DNA of 20,070 nucleotides from an uncultured Bacilli bacterium. GTDB taxonomy: Bacteria > Bacillota_I > Bacilli_A > RF39 > UBA660. The stretch lies in the NCBI GenBank assembly GCA_934130235.1, contig CAKOXU010000016.1:1-20070 (forward strand). Reading direction: 5' to 3'. The notes under the pieces are model-generated. The model made no database searches and was not told where the DNA came from. It saw only the letters and a program-made list of their open reading frames with translations. The position numbers were made by a program, and so were the translations under genes. This document shows positions 13,295 through 20,070 of the stretch, piece by piece. The stretch's first letter is position 1. The number at the start of each line of letters is the position of its first letter.

Positions 13295-14396
13295 GTGGAG
13301 ATAAATGAGATACAAAATAGATATTTATTACTTAAAGAAAGAATAGAAAAATTATGGAGGTCTCTTTGACCCTGAAGAAAAAGAAAAAAGATTAACTGAG
13401 TTAAATAATACTATTAATTCAGTCGGATTTTGGGATAAAGATAATAAGGATTCAATATTGGAAGAACAAAAGAAACTTACTAATACATTAGTTCCTTTAA
13501 AAAAATTAAAGAAAAGTGTTGAATCTAATTTAGAATTAATTGATATGCTTACCACTGATACTGATGATGATTTATATGAATCTATTTCAAAAGAACTTGT
13601 TAATATAGAAAAAGAAGTAGAAGATGTTGAGTTAGAACTTTTGCTTAATGGTGAATATGATTCTTGTGATTGTATATTAGAAATACATCCAGGTGCAGGT
13701 GGTACTGAAAGTTGTGATTGGGCAAGTATGCTTTATAGAATGTATACAAGGTGGTGTAATAATCATAATTATAAAGTAGAACTTTTGGACTATCAAGATG
13801 GTGAAGAAGCAGGAATTAAAAGTGTATCTTTTATTGTTCATGGACTTAATAGTTATGGATATTTAAAAAATGAAAAAGGTGTTCATAGATTGATAAGAAT
13901 AAGTCCTTTCGATTCAAATAAAAGAAGGCATACGTCTTTTGCATCTGTTGATATTACTCCAATTTATAACAATTCTAATATAAATATAGAGATTAAAGAT
14001 AGTGATATTAGAATTGATACTTTTTGTGCATCAGGACATGGTGGTCAGGGAGTGAATACTACACCTTCTGCAGTGCGTATAACACATTTTCCTAGTAAGA
14101 TAGTTGTTACTTGCCAAAATGAAAGAAGTCAAATTAGAAATAAAGAGACTTGTATGAATGTATTAAAGAATAAACTATATCAAATAGAAGAAGAGAAGAG
14201 ACAGAAAGAATTAAAAAGTATAAAGGGAGAGAATACTGATAATAATTTTGGAAACCAAATTAGAACTTATACTATGTGTCCATATACGCTTGTAAAAGAT
14301 CACAGGACTAATACAGAGGATGTAAATGTAAATAAAGTGCTGGATGGAAATATAGATAAATTTATATATGATAATTTAAGAAGTGGAGTGTTATGA
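13295..14396 (+). CDS. prfB: Peptide chain release factor 2 with programmed +1 frameshift
   Basis: RF2 (366 residues after frameshifting) ends translation at UAA and UGA. A short first frame from GTG 13295 reads 24 codons (VEINEIQNRYLLLKERIEKL then WRSL) and meets TGA at 13367-13369. Slippage +1 at CTT continues with DPEEKEKRLTELNNTINSVG and runs to TGA 14394-14396. The stop-recognition motif SPF (in RISPFDSNKRRHTSF) and the catalytic GGQ (in ASGHGGQGVN) are present. The GGQ context is atypical: H before GGQ and G after, where AGGQH is common. The start is GTG behind GGTGG; the upstream ATG 13283 lies before the predicted transcript start. The gene overlaps the YitT start (ATGA). Retention of RF2 shows that TGA is a stop in this organism. 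Confidence 0.96.
13356..13370 (+). promoter_or_regulatory. prfB: RF2 autoregulatory +1 frameshift site
   Basis: Internal Shine-Dalgarno GGAGG (13356-13360), three bases, then the slip codon CTT (13364-13366), in-frame TGA (13367-13369) and C. It has the same layout as the classical prfB site, where SD, three bases and CTTTGAC are conserved. Low RF2 slows termination at this TGA and favours the shift, so RF2 controls its own level. Confidence 0.93.
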
Positions 14397-15304
14397 TGTT
14401 GTTTTTTAAAAAAAGAAAAATAGTTGACGAAAATATATTAAAAAAAATAAATGAACGAGATAGAATAAAACGTTATACTTTTTTAATTATAGGATGTTTT
14501 TTACTCGCTATTTCATTTAATTTGTTTTTTTCTCCATTTAATTTAGTAACTGGAGGTGTATCAGGCTTAGCAATTGTATTAGAAAATGCATTTGGAATAT
14601 CTTCAGTTAAATTTATAGCTGTTTCATATATATTACTTTTAATGATTAGTTACTGTATGCTTTCTAAAGAGGAGACAAAGCATTCTGTTATAGGATCAAT
14701 TGTGTATCCATTATTTGTATATTTAACACGAGATATAGCTTCTATTATTAATTTTGATGTTACAAATATGCTTTTAATAAGTGTGTTTGGAGCGCTTATA
14801 TATGGTATTGGTTCGGGCTTAACATTTAAATATGGTTTTTCTACTGGAGGATCAGATATTATATTTCAAATAATCTCTAAGGAGTTTAAAGTATCAATAG
14901 GGTCTGCGATGAAATATACTAATATAGTTATAATACTAGGTGCAGGATTCTTTATTGGCGATAGAATAGGTAGTTATGCATATACGAATGTTATGTATGC
15001 AATAATATGTGTTTATATAGTTAGCATAATGAATGATAAATTATTGCTTGGTATATCTGATTCAAAATCATTTTATATTATTACAGATAATGAAACGAGT
15101 ATAAAACATTTCCTTATAAATGAACTTAAAAGGGGTGTTACTGTGCTTGAGGGTCGTGGCGGATATACAGGTGATAGAAAAAAAGTACTTATGTGTGTTA
15201 TTCCTACTAAAGAGTACTTTTTGGCAAAAGAAGGTATTTTAGAGATAGATAAAAATGCCATTATACTTATAAATGATGTATATCAGTCAACAGGAATAGA
15301 ATAG
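14393..15304 (+). CDS. YitT-family membrane protein (DUF161 plus DUF2179)
   Basis: 303 residues. A cytoplasmic N-terminus (to about 27) precedes five to seven membrane helices between residues 28 and 212, including the family loop FSPFNLVTGGVSGLAIVLE near 47 and the glycine-rich FKYGFSTGGSDIIFQII near 145. The soluble C-terminal DUF2179 domain (about 218-300) contains RGVTVLEGRGGYTGDRKKV. YitT proteins are of unknown function. The gene overlaps the prfB stop by ATGA; a second ATG three bases later (14396) is equally possible. In Bacillus a YitT-type gene (yvjA) also lies between prfB and ftsE, so the arrangement is conserved synteny. Confidence 0.93.
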   Translation: MMLFFKKRKIVDENILKKINERDRIKRYTFLIIGCFLLAISFNLFFSPFNLVTGGVSGLAIVLENAFGISSVKFIAVSYILLLMISYCMLSKEETKHSVIGSIVYPLFVYLTRDIASIINFDVTNMLLISVFGALIYGIGSGLTFKYGFSTGGSDIIFQIISKEFKVSIGSAMKYTNIVIILGAGFFIGDRIGSYAYTNVMYAIICVYIVSIMNDKLLLGISDSKSFYIITDNETSIKHFLINELKRGVTVLEGRGGYTGDRKKVLMCVIPTKEYFLAKEGILEIDKNAIILINDVYQSTGIE

Positions 15305-15314
15305 GAGAGTAGTT

Positions 15315-15995
15315 ATGAATTTAATTAAACTTATTGATGTAAAAAAGACATATAAAACAGGTACAACTGCTATATATGATATGAATTTAAGTATAGATAA
15401 AGGTGAATTTGTATTTATAATAGGTTCAACTGGATGTGGTAAGTCAACTCTTATAAAAATGTTATATAGAGAAGAAAGATCTACAAGTGGAAAAATATTA
15501 GTAGGTGGACTTGATGTAGGAAAAATTAAGAATAGAAAAGTATATAAACTAAGAAGAAAAATAGGTGTGGTATTTCAAAATTATCAATTATTACCTAAGT
15601 CAACAGCATATGAAAATGTAGCTTTTGCTTTAGAAGTATTAGGATTGCCAAAGGAAGAAATATATCCTAAAGTAATGAAGGTATTAGATTTGGTAGGATT
15701 GAAAAACAAGGCTAAGCAATATCCAACTCATTTATCAGGTGGAGAACAGCAAAGAGTTGCAATTGCACGTGCGATTGTTAATGGTCCAAAAATTCTTATA
15801 TGTGATGAACCAACTGGAAACTTGGATCCAAAAACTAGTATGGAAATTATGGAAGTTTTAGAGGCAATAAATGAACTTGGTACAACTGTAATAATGGTAA
15901 CTCATGACATTGATATAGTAAAGAAAATGAAAAAAAGAGTTATAAAGTTAGATAGTGGTAGAATAGTTAAGGATTATAAGAAAGGAGAATTCTAG
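15315..15995 (+). CDS. ftsE: Cell division ATP-binding protein FtsE
   Basis: 226 residues, the usual length. FtsE is the cytoplasmic ABC ATPase that, with FtsX, controls peptidoglycan hydrolases during growth and division. Walker A GSTGCGKST is at 37-45, the Q-loop in VVFQNYQLLP near 85, the signature LSGGEQQR at 140-147, Walker B ILICDEP at 160-166, GNLDP for the D-loop, and the switch His in VTHD. It starts ten bases after the YitT gene behind AGGAGAG, and ftsX begins one base after its stop (TAG-A-ATG), a coupled pair. Confidence 0.96.
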   Translation: MNLIKLIDVKKTYKTGTTAIYDMNLSIDKGEFVFIIGSTGCGKSTLIKMLYREERSTSGKILVGGLDVGKIKNRKVYKLRRKIGVVFQNYQLLPKSTAYENVAFALEVLGLPKEEIYPKVMKVLDLVGLKNKAKQYPTHLSGGEQQRVAIARAIVNGPKILICDEPTGNLDPKTSMEIMEVLEAINELGTTVIMVTHDIDIVKKMKKRVIKLDSGRIVKDYKKGEF

Positions 15996-15996
15996 A

Positions 15997-16902
15997 ATGA
16001 AGGCATTTAGATTATTAGGTAGAAATATAAGAGATTCATTTAAAAATGTATTTAGAAACTTCTCACTTTCTTTAGCGTCTGTATCTTGTATTACGATAAC
16101 ATTAGTTGTTGTAGCAGTAGCGATTGTTTTATCAATTAATATTAATAATTTTACGCAAATTGTAGAAAAGGATGTTACTATAGTTGCCTTCTTAAAAAAT
16201 GATATAACGGATCAAGAAATAGATAATATTCATAATGAAATTTTAAGTCTTGATAATGTAAGTGCTAGTAACGTGACTTTTAGAGACAAAATGGATATTT
16301 CAAAAGAAATGATGGATTCTAGTGAAGTTTTTAAAAGTATCATGAGTGATTGGACAAGAGAGGAAAGTCCTATACAAAGTACTTATCAAGTTAAAGTAGA
16401 TGATATAGAAAAAATTAATACAACTGCAGATCAAATAAAAAATATAGATGGAGTAGATACTGTAAAGTATGGAGAAGGTATGGTAGAACAATTAGTATCT
16501 GTATTTGATTTAGTAAGAAAAGGCTGTGTAGTCGCTGTAGTTGCTCTTATTATTGTAACTGCATTCTTAATTGTTAATACAATCAAAATAACAATAGCTT
16601 CTCGTAGTAGAGAAATAGAAATAATGAGACTTGTTGGTGCTTCAAATATTAATATTAAAATACCTTTTATATTTGAAGGATTACTATTAGGTGCTATGGG
16701 ATCAATTATTCCAATTATAATTACAGTATATGGCTATACTGCTTTGTATGATAGATTTGATGGTCAATTATTCTCACAATTTATTAGGCTAATAAATCCT
16801 ACACCATTTATTTATCAAACAAGTTTATGCTTACTTGCAATTGGTATGATAGTAGGTATGATAGGAAGTGCTAAAGCAGTTAGAAAGTATTTAAAAATAT
16901 AA
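15997..16902 (+). CDS. ftsX: Cell division protein FtsX
   Basis: 301 residues. FtsX is the membrane partner of FtsE. The N-terminus GRNIRDSFKNVFRNFSLSLA is typical. There is one helix at about 22-45, an extracytoplasmic domain of about 125 residues (FtsX-ECD) and three helices near 172-192, 222-245 and 272-292. The ECD transmits the FtsE cycle to hydrolases such as CwlO/PcsB-type proteins in Firmicutes. ASRSREIEIMRLVGASNINIK after the second helix is the conserved cytoplasmic loop. AAGGAG precedes the ATG inside the end of ftsE. It is last in the prfB-YitT-ftsEX unit and is followed at once by a hairpin terminator. Confidence 0.95.
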   Translation: MKAFRLLGRNIRDSFKNVFRNFSLSLASVSCITITLVVVAVAIVLSININNFTQIVEKDVTIVAFLKNDITDQEIDNIHNEILSLDNVSASNVTFRDKMDISKEMMDSSEVFKSIMSDWTREESPIQSTYQVKVDDIEKINTTADQIKNIDGVDTVKYGEGMVEQLVSVFDLVRKGCVVAVVALIIVTAFLIVNTIKITIASRSREIEIMRLVGASNINIKIPFIFEGLLLGAMGSIIPIIITVYGYTALYDRFDGQLFSQFIRLINPTPFIYQTSLCLLAIGMIVGMIGSAKAVRKYLKI

Positions 16903-16903
16903 G

Positions 16904-16926
16904 AAGAATACATATTGTATTCTTTT
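16904..16926 (+). terminator. Terminator after ftsX
   Basis: AAGAATAC (16904-16911), loop ATATT, GTATTCTT (16917-16924) followed by T residues and then AATTT; the T tract is short. It starts two bases after the ftsX stop. Confidence 0.65.
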
Positions 16927-16929
16927 AAT

Positions 16930-16958
16930 TTGCAATAATAAATAATGTGTGATAGTAT
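16930..16958 (+). promoter_or_regulatory. Promoter of the helicase-associated-repeat gene
   Basis: TTGCAA (16930-16935), a 17-bp spacer and TAGTAT (16953-16958). The ATG at 16978 is preceded by GGGGGT as ribosome binding site. Confidence 0.55.
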
Positions 16959-16977
16959 ATAGCCCATTGGGGGTACT

Positions 16978-18174
16978 ATGAAAAAGGTATATAGTGAAAA
17001 GTTTGAAGAAAAGTGGGATGAAAAATATGAATTATTAAAAATAAATTATTCTCACTTTGGTTATTTAAATGTACCAAGAAATTTTTGTACTAAAAATGGT
17101 ATTACATATGATTCTGATGGATATAAATTATATGTTTGGTTGTGCAATCAAAAAAGATTTTATAAAACAAACAGATTAAGTAAAGATAGAATTTCTAAGT
17201 TAGAAGAAGTCGGAGTTATTTTTAATTATAAAGATGAAGTTTGGAATGATATGTTTGAAACTTATAAAAATTATAAGGAAAAAAATAAAGAGATACCTGA
17301 TGAATTATTAGTAGATGGTAAAAGTTTAAGTAATTGGTTAATGATACAAAGGTCAAAATATAAAAGAAATAAATTAACTAGTGAACAAGTAGAAAAATTA
17401 AAAAGTATTGAATTTTTATCAACTAGCTTTAATGAAATATGGGATAAAAAGTATGATTTAGCTACTAAGTATTATAAATTATATGATAATATTAATTTTA
17501 AAAGGCAAGAAAAGTATGAATCTGAAGCAATGGGGCAATGGATTAAGTTTCAAAGAAATAATAAAGCTGATAAGAAACTCTCTTTAAACAGAGAAGCAAA
17601 ACTATTACAAATAGGTATAATATTTAGTATTAAAGCTAATGAAAAAATGATTAAAGATCTTTTTGACGAATATTGTATCGATTATGGAGAATATAGAAAT
17701 TTATTAAAAAATAAATCATATCAAGAAATATATTCTAGATTTGAATATTTAAAAAGTAATGAAATACCTATAATTATTAATGGTAAATTAAATCCGTTTA
17801 TTTTATTAAAAATAGAGGATTTAGAAGAAGAATATAATATATCTATTGAACAATTAATATGTATGTATTATTTAAAAAATAAAGAAGTTAGGAAAAATGT
17901 AGATAATATAATATATAATTATAAATGTGAAGATAAATGGATGGATATGTATAAATTAGCTCTTAATTATAGAAATTTTTATGGAAATTTAAAAATACCG
18001 GTAGATTTTAAAACACTAGATGGAATTAATTTTAATGAAAATGGCTATGCTTTAGGTAGTTGGTTAATTTTACAAAGAAAGAATCAAAGAGATGGAAAGT
18101 TAAGCACAGATAGATATAATTTATTGAATGAAATAGGTATAGAGTATTTTTCTGATAAAAAAAATAAAAGGTAG
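16978..18174 (+). CDS. Stand-alone helicase-associated (HA) domain repeat protein
   Basis: A 398-residue soluble protein with no membrane segment or signal peptide. At least three, probably four, copies of the helicase-associated module are visible: about residues 10-82, 86-148 (shorter and more degenerate), 152-215 and 318-390. Each runs W..(M/K)Y...Y...(Y/N)...P, then LxxWLxxQR and an Lxx.(R/E)...L..IG. helix. Examples are LSNWLMIQRSKYKRNKLTSE and LGSWLILQRKNQRDGKLSTD. Residues 224-312 do not fit the repeat. HA modules normally follow a superfamily 2 helicase core and are thought to bind nucleic acid; no helicase motifs are present here. The function is unknown. It ends in a hairpin shared with the convergent DUF192 gene. 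Confidence 0.85.
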   Translation: MKKVYSEKFEEKWDEKYELLKINYSHFGYLNVPRNFCTKNGITYDSDGYKLYVWLCNQKRFYKTNRLSKDRISKLEEVGVIFNYKDEVWNDMFETYKNYKEKNKEIPDELLVDGKSLSNWLMIQRSKYKRNKLTSEQVEKLKSIEFLSTSFNEIWDKKYDLATKYYKLYDNINFKRQEKYESEAMGQWIKFQRNNKADKKLSLNREAKLLQIGIIFSIKANEKMIKDLFDEYCIDYGEYRNLLKNKSYQEIYSRFEYLKSNEIPIIINGKLNPFILLKIEDLEEEYNISIEQLICMYYLKNKEVRKNVDNIIYNYKCEDKWMDMYKLALNYRNFYGNLKIPVDFKTLDGINFNENGYALGSWLILQRKNQRDGKLSTDRYNLLNEIGIEYFSDKKNKR

Positions 18175-18191
18175 TTATATAACTATCTTTT
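18166..18191. terminator. Bidirectional terminator with both stop codons
   Basis: AAAAGGTAGTT (18166-18176), loop ATAT, AACTATCTTTT (18181-18191): an 11-bp stem with one G-U pair, flanked by A on the left and T on the right. The stop codons of the two convergent genes are adjacent within it (TAG 18172-18174 and, on the minus strand, TAA 18175-18177). Confidence 0.8.
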
Positions 18192-18483
18192 CATTTATAT
18201 CAAAATTAAGTTTATTTATTGGTAATTCAAACGTATAATAAACATTTTTTTTTGGTAAAATAATTTTATTAGGCTTAACTGCTTTAAAAACATATAGTAT
18301 ATTAAAGTTTTTATCTGTCATAATGACATCTATAGGTTGCCTCATAAAAAATGTGTGAATACTATTTACGTTTGGAAAGTATATGGCAAACTCAATATTT
18401 TTTTTGAACATAAATCCTTTTAATTTTTTTAAAAAAGTATTGTATTTATAAAGTTTGATTTCATTATTATATTTATCTTTCAT
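18175..18483 (-). CDS. DUF192 family protein
   Basis: 102 residues. It matches the DUF192 core: the early LKGFMFKKN (usual rGLMfR), then FPNVNSIHTFFMRQPIDVIM (usual fwM.nt.ipLDvlF) and the closing VYYTFELP (usual A..vLElp). DUF192 proteins are small beta-barrel proteins of unknown role. Many are exported, but this one has no signal peptide and would be cytoplasmic. The start at 18483 has GGTGAT three bases before it and a TATAAT six bases before that. It diverges from the pilin-like gene with overlapping promoters. Confidence 0.85.
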   Translation of the reverse strand: MKDKYNNEIKLYKYNTFLKKLKGFMFKKNIEFAIYFPNVNSIHTFFMRQPIDVIMTDKNFNILYVFKAVKPNKIILPKKNVYYTFELPINKLNFDINEKIVI

Positions 18484-18498
18484 AAAATCACCATCATT

Positions 18499-18507
18499 AT
18501 TATATCA
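18499..18507 (-). promoter_or_regulatory. Extended -10 of the DUF192 gene
   Basis: On the minus strand TGA then TATAAT (18499-18504), six bases, then GGTGAT (18487-18492) and the ATG at 18483. TTTAAC at 17-bp distance is a weak -35 that overlaps the divergent pilin promoter. Confidence 0.65.
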
Positions 18508-18511
18508 CTTA

Positions 18512-18540
18512 TTGACAAAAAGTTAAATTAGTTATAAAAT
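18512..18540 (+). promoter_or_regulatory. Promoter of the pilin-like gene
   Basis: TTGACA (18512-18517), a 17-bp spacer and TAAAAT (18535-18540). AGGAGTGAT follows at 18554 and the TTG start is at 18566. It overlaps the oppositely oriented DUF192 promoter. Confidence 0.7.
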
Positions 18541-18565
18541 TAATGTATAAGATAGGAGTGATAGT

Positions 18566-18757
18566 TTGAAGATAAATAGTAAAGGTCAGGCATTGGTTGA
18601 ATATATACTAATAATAGCTGTAATAAGCGTTATTGTAGTGAGTTTAGTAAAATTACTTGGAGGATATTTACAAGATTCTATCACTAAGTCTTCTTGTGGT
18701 ATGCTTGATAAAACATATCAAGAAGGTTCGAAACCTGGAGAAGGTCAGTGCAAATAA
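18566..18757 (+). CDS. Small type IV pilin-like protein (Flp/class III signal peptide type)
   Basis: 63 residues with a TTG start, supported by AGGAGTGAT three bases before it. The N-terminus MKINSKGQALVEY followed by about 20 hydrophobic residues is a prepilin-type (class III) signal. The predicted cleavage is after Gly7, leaving Gln1 and the conserved Glu5-Tyr6 of Flp pilins. The short mature tail has two cysteines (SSCGML and GEGQC at the C-terminus) that could form a disulfide. No tad/cpa assembly genes or prepilin peptidase are in the window, so the protein either depends on genes elsewhere or has another membrane role. The prepilin motif is clear; pilus formation is inferred. Confidence 0.75.
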   Translation: MKINSKGQALVEYILIIAVISVIVVSLVKLLGGYLQDSITKSSCGMLDKTYQEGSKPGEGQCK

Positions 18758-18760
18758 GTA

Positions 18761-18789
18761 TTGACATTAAAAAAGTATTATTATATAAT
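18761..18789 (+). promoter_or_regulatory. Promoter of the glyQS leader
   Basis: TTGACA (18761-18766), a 17-bp spacer, TATAAT (18784-18789): full consensus. Transcription should start near 18796. Confidence 0.88.
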
Positions 18790-18795
18790 AAATGA

Positions 18796-18921
18796 AATTT
18801 GATTAATTAGATGCGATGATGGGCTTGGAAACCTAGTAGCAATGTTTTATAAAGGGATTCTTTTAGAATAAATAAGGTGGAACCGCGAGTAACTCGTCCT
18901 TATATTTCTAAAAGTTTTTTT
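18796..18921 (+). ncRNA. T-box riboswitch (glycine type), compact
   Basis: The conserved T-box AAGGTGGAACCGCG lies at 18874-18887. An antiterminator can be drawn: ATAAGG (18872-18877) with CCTTAT (18898-18903) and CGAG (18886-18889) with CTCG (18893-18896), leaving the bulge TGGAACCG. The TGGA in the bulge matches a tRNA 3' end UCCA, that is a U discriminator, as in bacterial tRNA-Gly; this fits the downstream glycyl-tRNA synthetase. A 9-bp terminator stem is CTTTTAGAA (18860-18868) with TTCTAAAAG (18906-18914) plus seven T. A small hairpin at 18857-18869 may be stem III. From the consensus promoter only about 75 nt remain for stem I, less than in a typical T-box; GGC (18822-18824) and GGA (18827-18829) are candidate specifiers, not resolved. 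Confidence 0.88.
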
Positions 18922-18937
18922 ATTTATAGGAGGACTT

Positions 18938-19600
18938 ATGATAATAAATGGAATAAAGTATTTAGATAATAATAGTTATACTTGCATAAAAATAAATCAG
19001 GATCCTAATAATAAACGTTTTATAATAGATATTAATGGAACGGATGAAAATAATATAAAGAGTGATTATAGTGTTTCAAATTATATAAAAAAAATTTGTG
19101 ATTATAAAAAAGTAATTGCTATTATAGAGTATTATATAAACACTTCTAATATATCGTATATGGAAAAAAATAATGGTATTAATATTATTGATGGAACTAA
19201 AAGATTAGAAATTGTTTCATATGATGAAAGAGTTAACAATTATTTAAGTAATTTAGAATTAAAGTATAAAACTGATAGAGATAATTTTTTAAATAATACG
19301 GATTGCTATAAATATTCAATATGTTATAGTGATAAGTATACTACATATAAACATAAGCACAATAGAGTAGAATTATATTTGTTAAAAGATGAAAAAGATT
19401 TTTTAATTAGTTTTATACATTCTAAGTTAAAAACTTCAAAGAATAATATTATATATGATAATGATTATAAAACAAGTGAGTTAATTGGATCTGGAGTTAG
19501 TATGATTCTTAATGGTAAAGAAATCATTAATGATGTTAAGTTTCTTACTTATGATTTAAAAGATAATTTTGGAAATTTAAAAATAGGAGGAAAAAGATGA
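18938..19600 (+). CDS. Unrecognised protein in the T-box/glyQS operon
   Basis: 220 residues, start ATG with AGGAGG seven bases upstream, stop TGA overlapping the glyQS ATG (ATGA). I do not recognise a family. It is soluble, rich in N, K, D, I and Y, with no signal peptide or membrane helix. The first part (MIINGIKYLDNNSYTCIKIN, then FIIDINGTDENN) looks like a small beta domain. The middle has alternating helices and strands, and KYTTYKHKHNRVELYLLKDE (138-157) has a short basic HKH segment. The position, first in a glycine T-box transcript and coupled to glyQS, suggests expression rises when charged tRNA-Gly falls, but gives no function. Confidence 0.75.
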   Translation: MIINGIKYLDNNSYTCIKINQDPNNKRFIIDINGTDENNIKSDYSVSNYIKKICDYKKVIAIIEYYINTSNISYMEKNNGINIIDGTKRLEIVSYDERVNNYLSNLELKYKTDRDNFLNNTDCYKYSICYSDKYTTYKHKHNRVELYLLKDEKDFLISFIHSKLKTSKNNIIYDNDYKTSELIGSGVSMILNGKEIINDVKFLTYDLKDNFGNLKIGGKR

Positions 19601-20070
19601 ATAATATAGAAATGGATAAATTAGTTAATTTATGTAAACAATATGGATTTATATTTCAAGGAAGTGAAATATATGATGGACTTGCTAATACATGGGATTT
19701 TGGACCTTTAGGGGCTCTTTTAAAGGATAATGTTAAACATGCTTGGTTAAAGAAGTTTATTCAAGAAGATACAAATAATGTGGGTCTTGATTCAGCTATC
19801 TTAATGAATCCAAAAACTTGGGAAGCTTCTGGACATTTAAAAACATTTTCAGATCCTTTAATAGATTGTAAAGAATGTAAAACACGTCATAGGGCTGATA
19901 AATTAATAGATGAATTTGCTAATGATACTATAGGTGATTCAATGACGCAAGATGAAATGATGGATTATATAAGAAAAAATAGTATTAAATGTCCGAAATG
20001 TGGTAAGAGTAATTTTACTGATATTAGACAGTTTAATTTAATGTTTAAAACATTTCAAGGTGTTACAGAG
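19597..20070 (+). CDS. glyQS: Glycyl-tRNA synthetase, dimeric (alpha2) type, partial
   Basis: The first 158 codons, open to the window end. The enzyme charges tRNA-Gly with glycine. The N-terminus has MDKLVNLCKQYGFIFQGSEI and YDGLANTWDFGPLGALLK, the motif 1 region of the single-chain class II glycyl-tRNA synthetase. It continues with LMNPKTWEASGHLKTFSDPL, and CKEC near residue 90 with CPKCG near 141 as the family's zinc-like insertion. ATG 19597 overlaps the upstream TGA and follows AGGAGG. Regulation by the T-box upstream is expected. The call is firm despite truncation. Confidence 0.96.
   Translation, partial: MNNIEMDKLVNLCKQYGFIFQGSEIYDGLANTWDFGPLGALLKDNVKHAWLKKFIQEDTNNVGLDSAILMNPKTWEASGHLKTFSDPLIDCKECKTRHRADKLIDEFANDTIGDSMTQDEMMDYIRKNSIKCPKCGKSNFTDIRQFNLMFKTFQGVTE

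Noticed and set aside
13283..13369. prfB as a broken gene or sequencing error because of the in-frame TGA
   Set aside because: The site GGAGG-N3-CTT-TGA-C is the conserved RF2 frameshift signal, and both parts align in order as RF2.
15073..15261. Minus-strand open frame in the YitT gene
   Set aside because: Overlaps the conserved DUF2179 domain coding region; no start signals.
16300..16491. Minus-strand open frame in ftsX
   Set aside because: Antisense to the FtsX extracytoplasmic domain; composition reflects the opposite strand only.
18938..19600. The unknown gene as an extension of glyQS or as a GlyRS alpha subunit
   Set aside because: It has its own RBS and stop, and the following frame already holds the N-terminal catalytic motifs of a single-chain GlyRS.
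1..20070. CRISPR arrays, insertion sequences, prophage genes, tRNA/rRNA genes, toxin-antitoxin or restriction-modification genes
   Set aside because: I looked for regular direct repeats with spacers, transposase or integrase motifs, tRNA cloverleaf signatures (GTTCRA arms) and methylase/nuclease motifs and found none that stand up.

Overview
This is a strongly A+T-rich chromosomal window from a walled, low-GC Bacillota, most likely one of the uncultured, small-genome gut Bacilli close to the Mollicutes (an RF39-like lineage; inferred from gene content and base composition). It has mraZ, a PASTA class B PBP and a FemABX-type ligase, so it makes peptidoglycan. TGA is a real stop (rsmH, prfB and the gene before glyQS end with it, and Trp is TGG), so the code is the standard bacterial one.

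Layout. 1-1214: a partial TIGR04086-type membrane protein (minus strand) diverges from a DUF421 protein, followed by a 54-residue membrane peptide. 1248-5385: a short dcw cluster, mraZ-rsmH-ftsL and then a separately promoted PBP with two PASTA domains, preceded by four MraZ-type operator repeats. 5387-6865: minus-strand FemABX ligase and a tiny cysteine-rich DUF1540-like protein. 6958-9273: topA and a small two-helix membrane protein. 9283-11243: minus-strand EEP-fold protein, a ZnuA/TroA-like lipoprotein and yidD. 11309-13225: rnc-yebC-membrane protein. 13250-16902: prfB (with its programmed +1 frameshift)-YitT-ftsE-ftsX. 16930-18757: a stand-alone helicase-associated-repeat protein, a DUF192 protein and a lone pilin-like peptide. 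18761-20070: a glycine-type T-box leader, an unrecognised gene, and the start of glyQS, which runs off the window.

The genes are mostly housekeeping: cell division and wall synthesis, ribosome and translation factors, DNA topology. I see no CRISPR array, insertion sequence, phage module, defence island, tRNA or rRNA. The interesting signals are regulatory and architectural: (i) a recurring composite start in which an extended -10, a 6-bp gap, a GGTGAT-type Shine-Dalgarno and the start codon are locked together, predicting 9-10 nt leaders with the SD at the mRNA 5' end; (ii) terminator hairpins built over stop codons, several serving two convergent genes; (iii) a 10-bp-phased MraZ operator; (iv) an unusually compact T-box; and (v) two enzyme/binding-protein homologues that appear to have lost their key residues (the EEP protein and the ZnuA-like lipoprotein). 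Several start codons were moved downstream from the longest reading frame because the upstream start would lie inside the promoter or a terminator hairpin.
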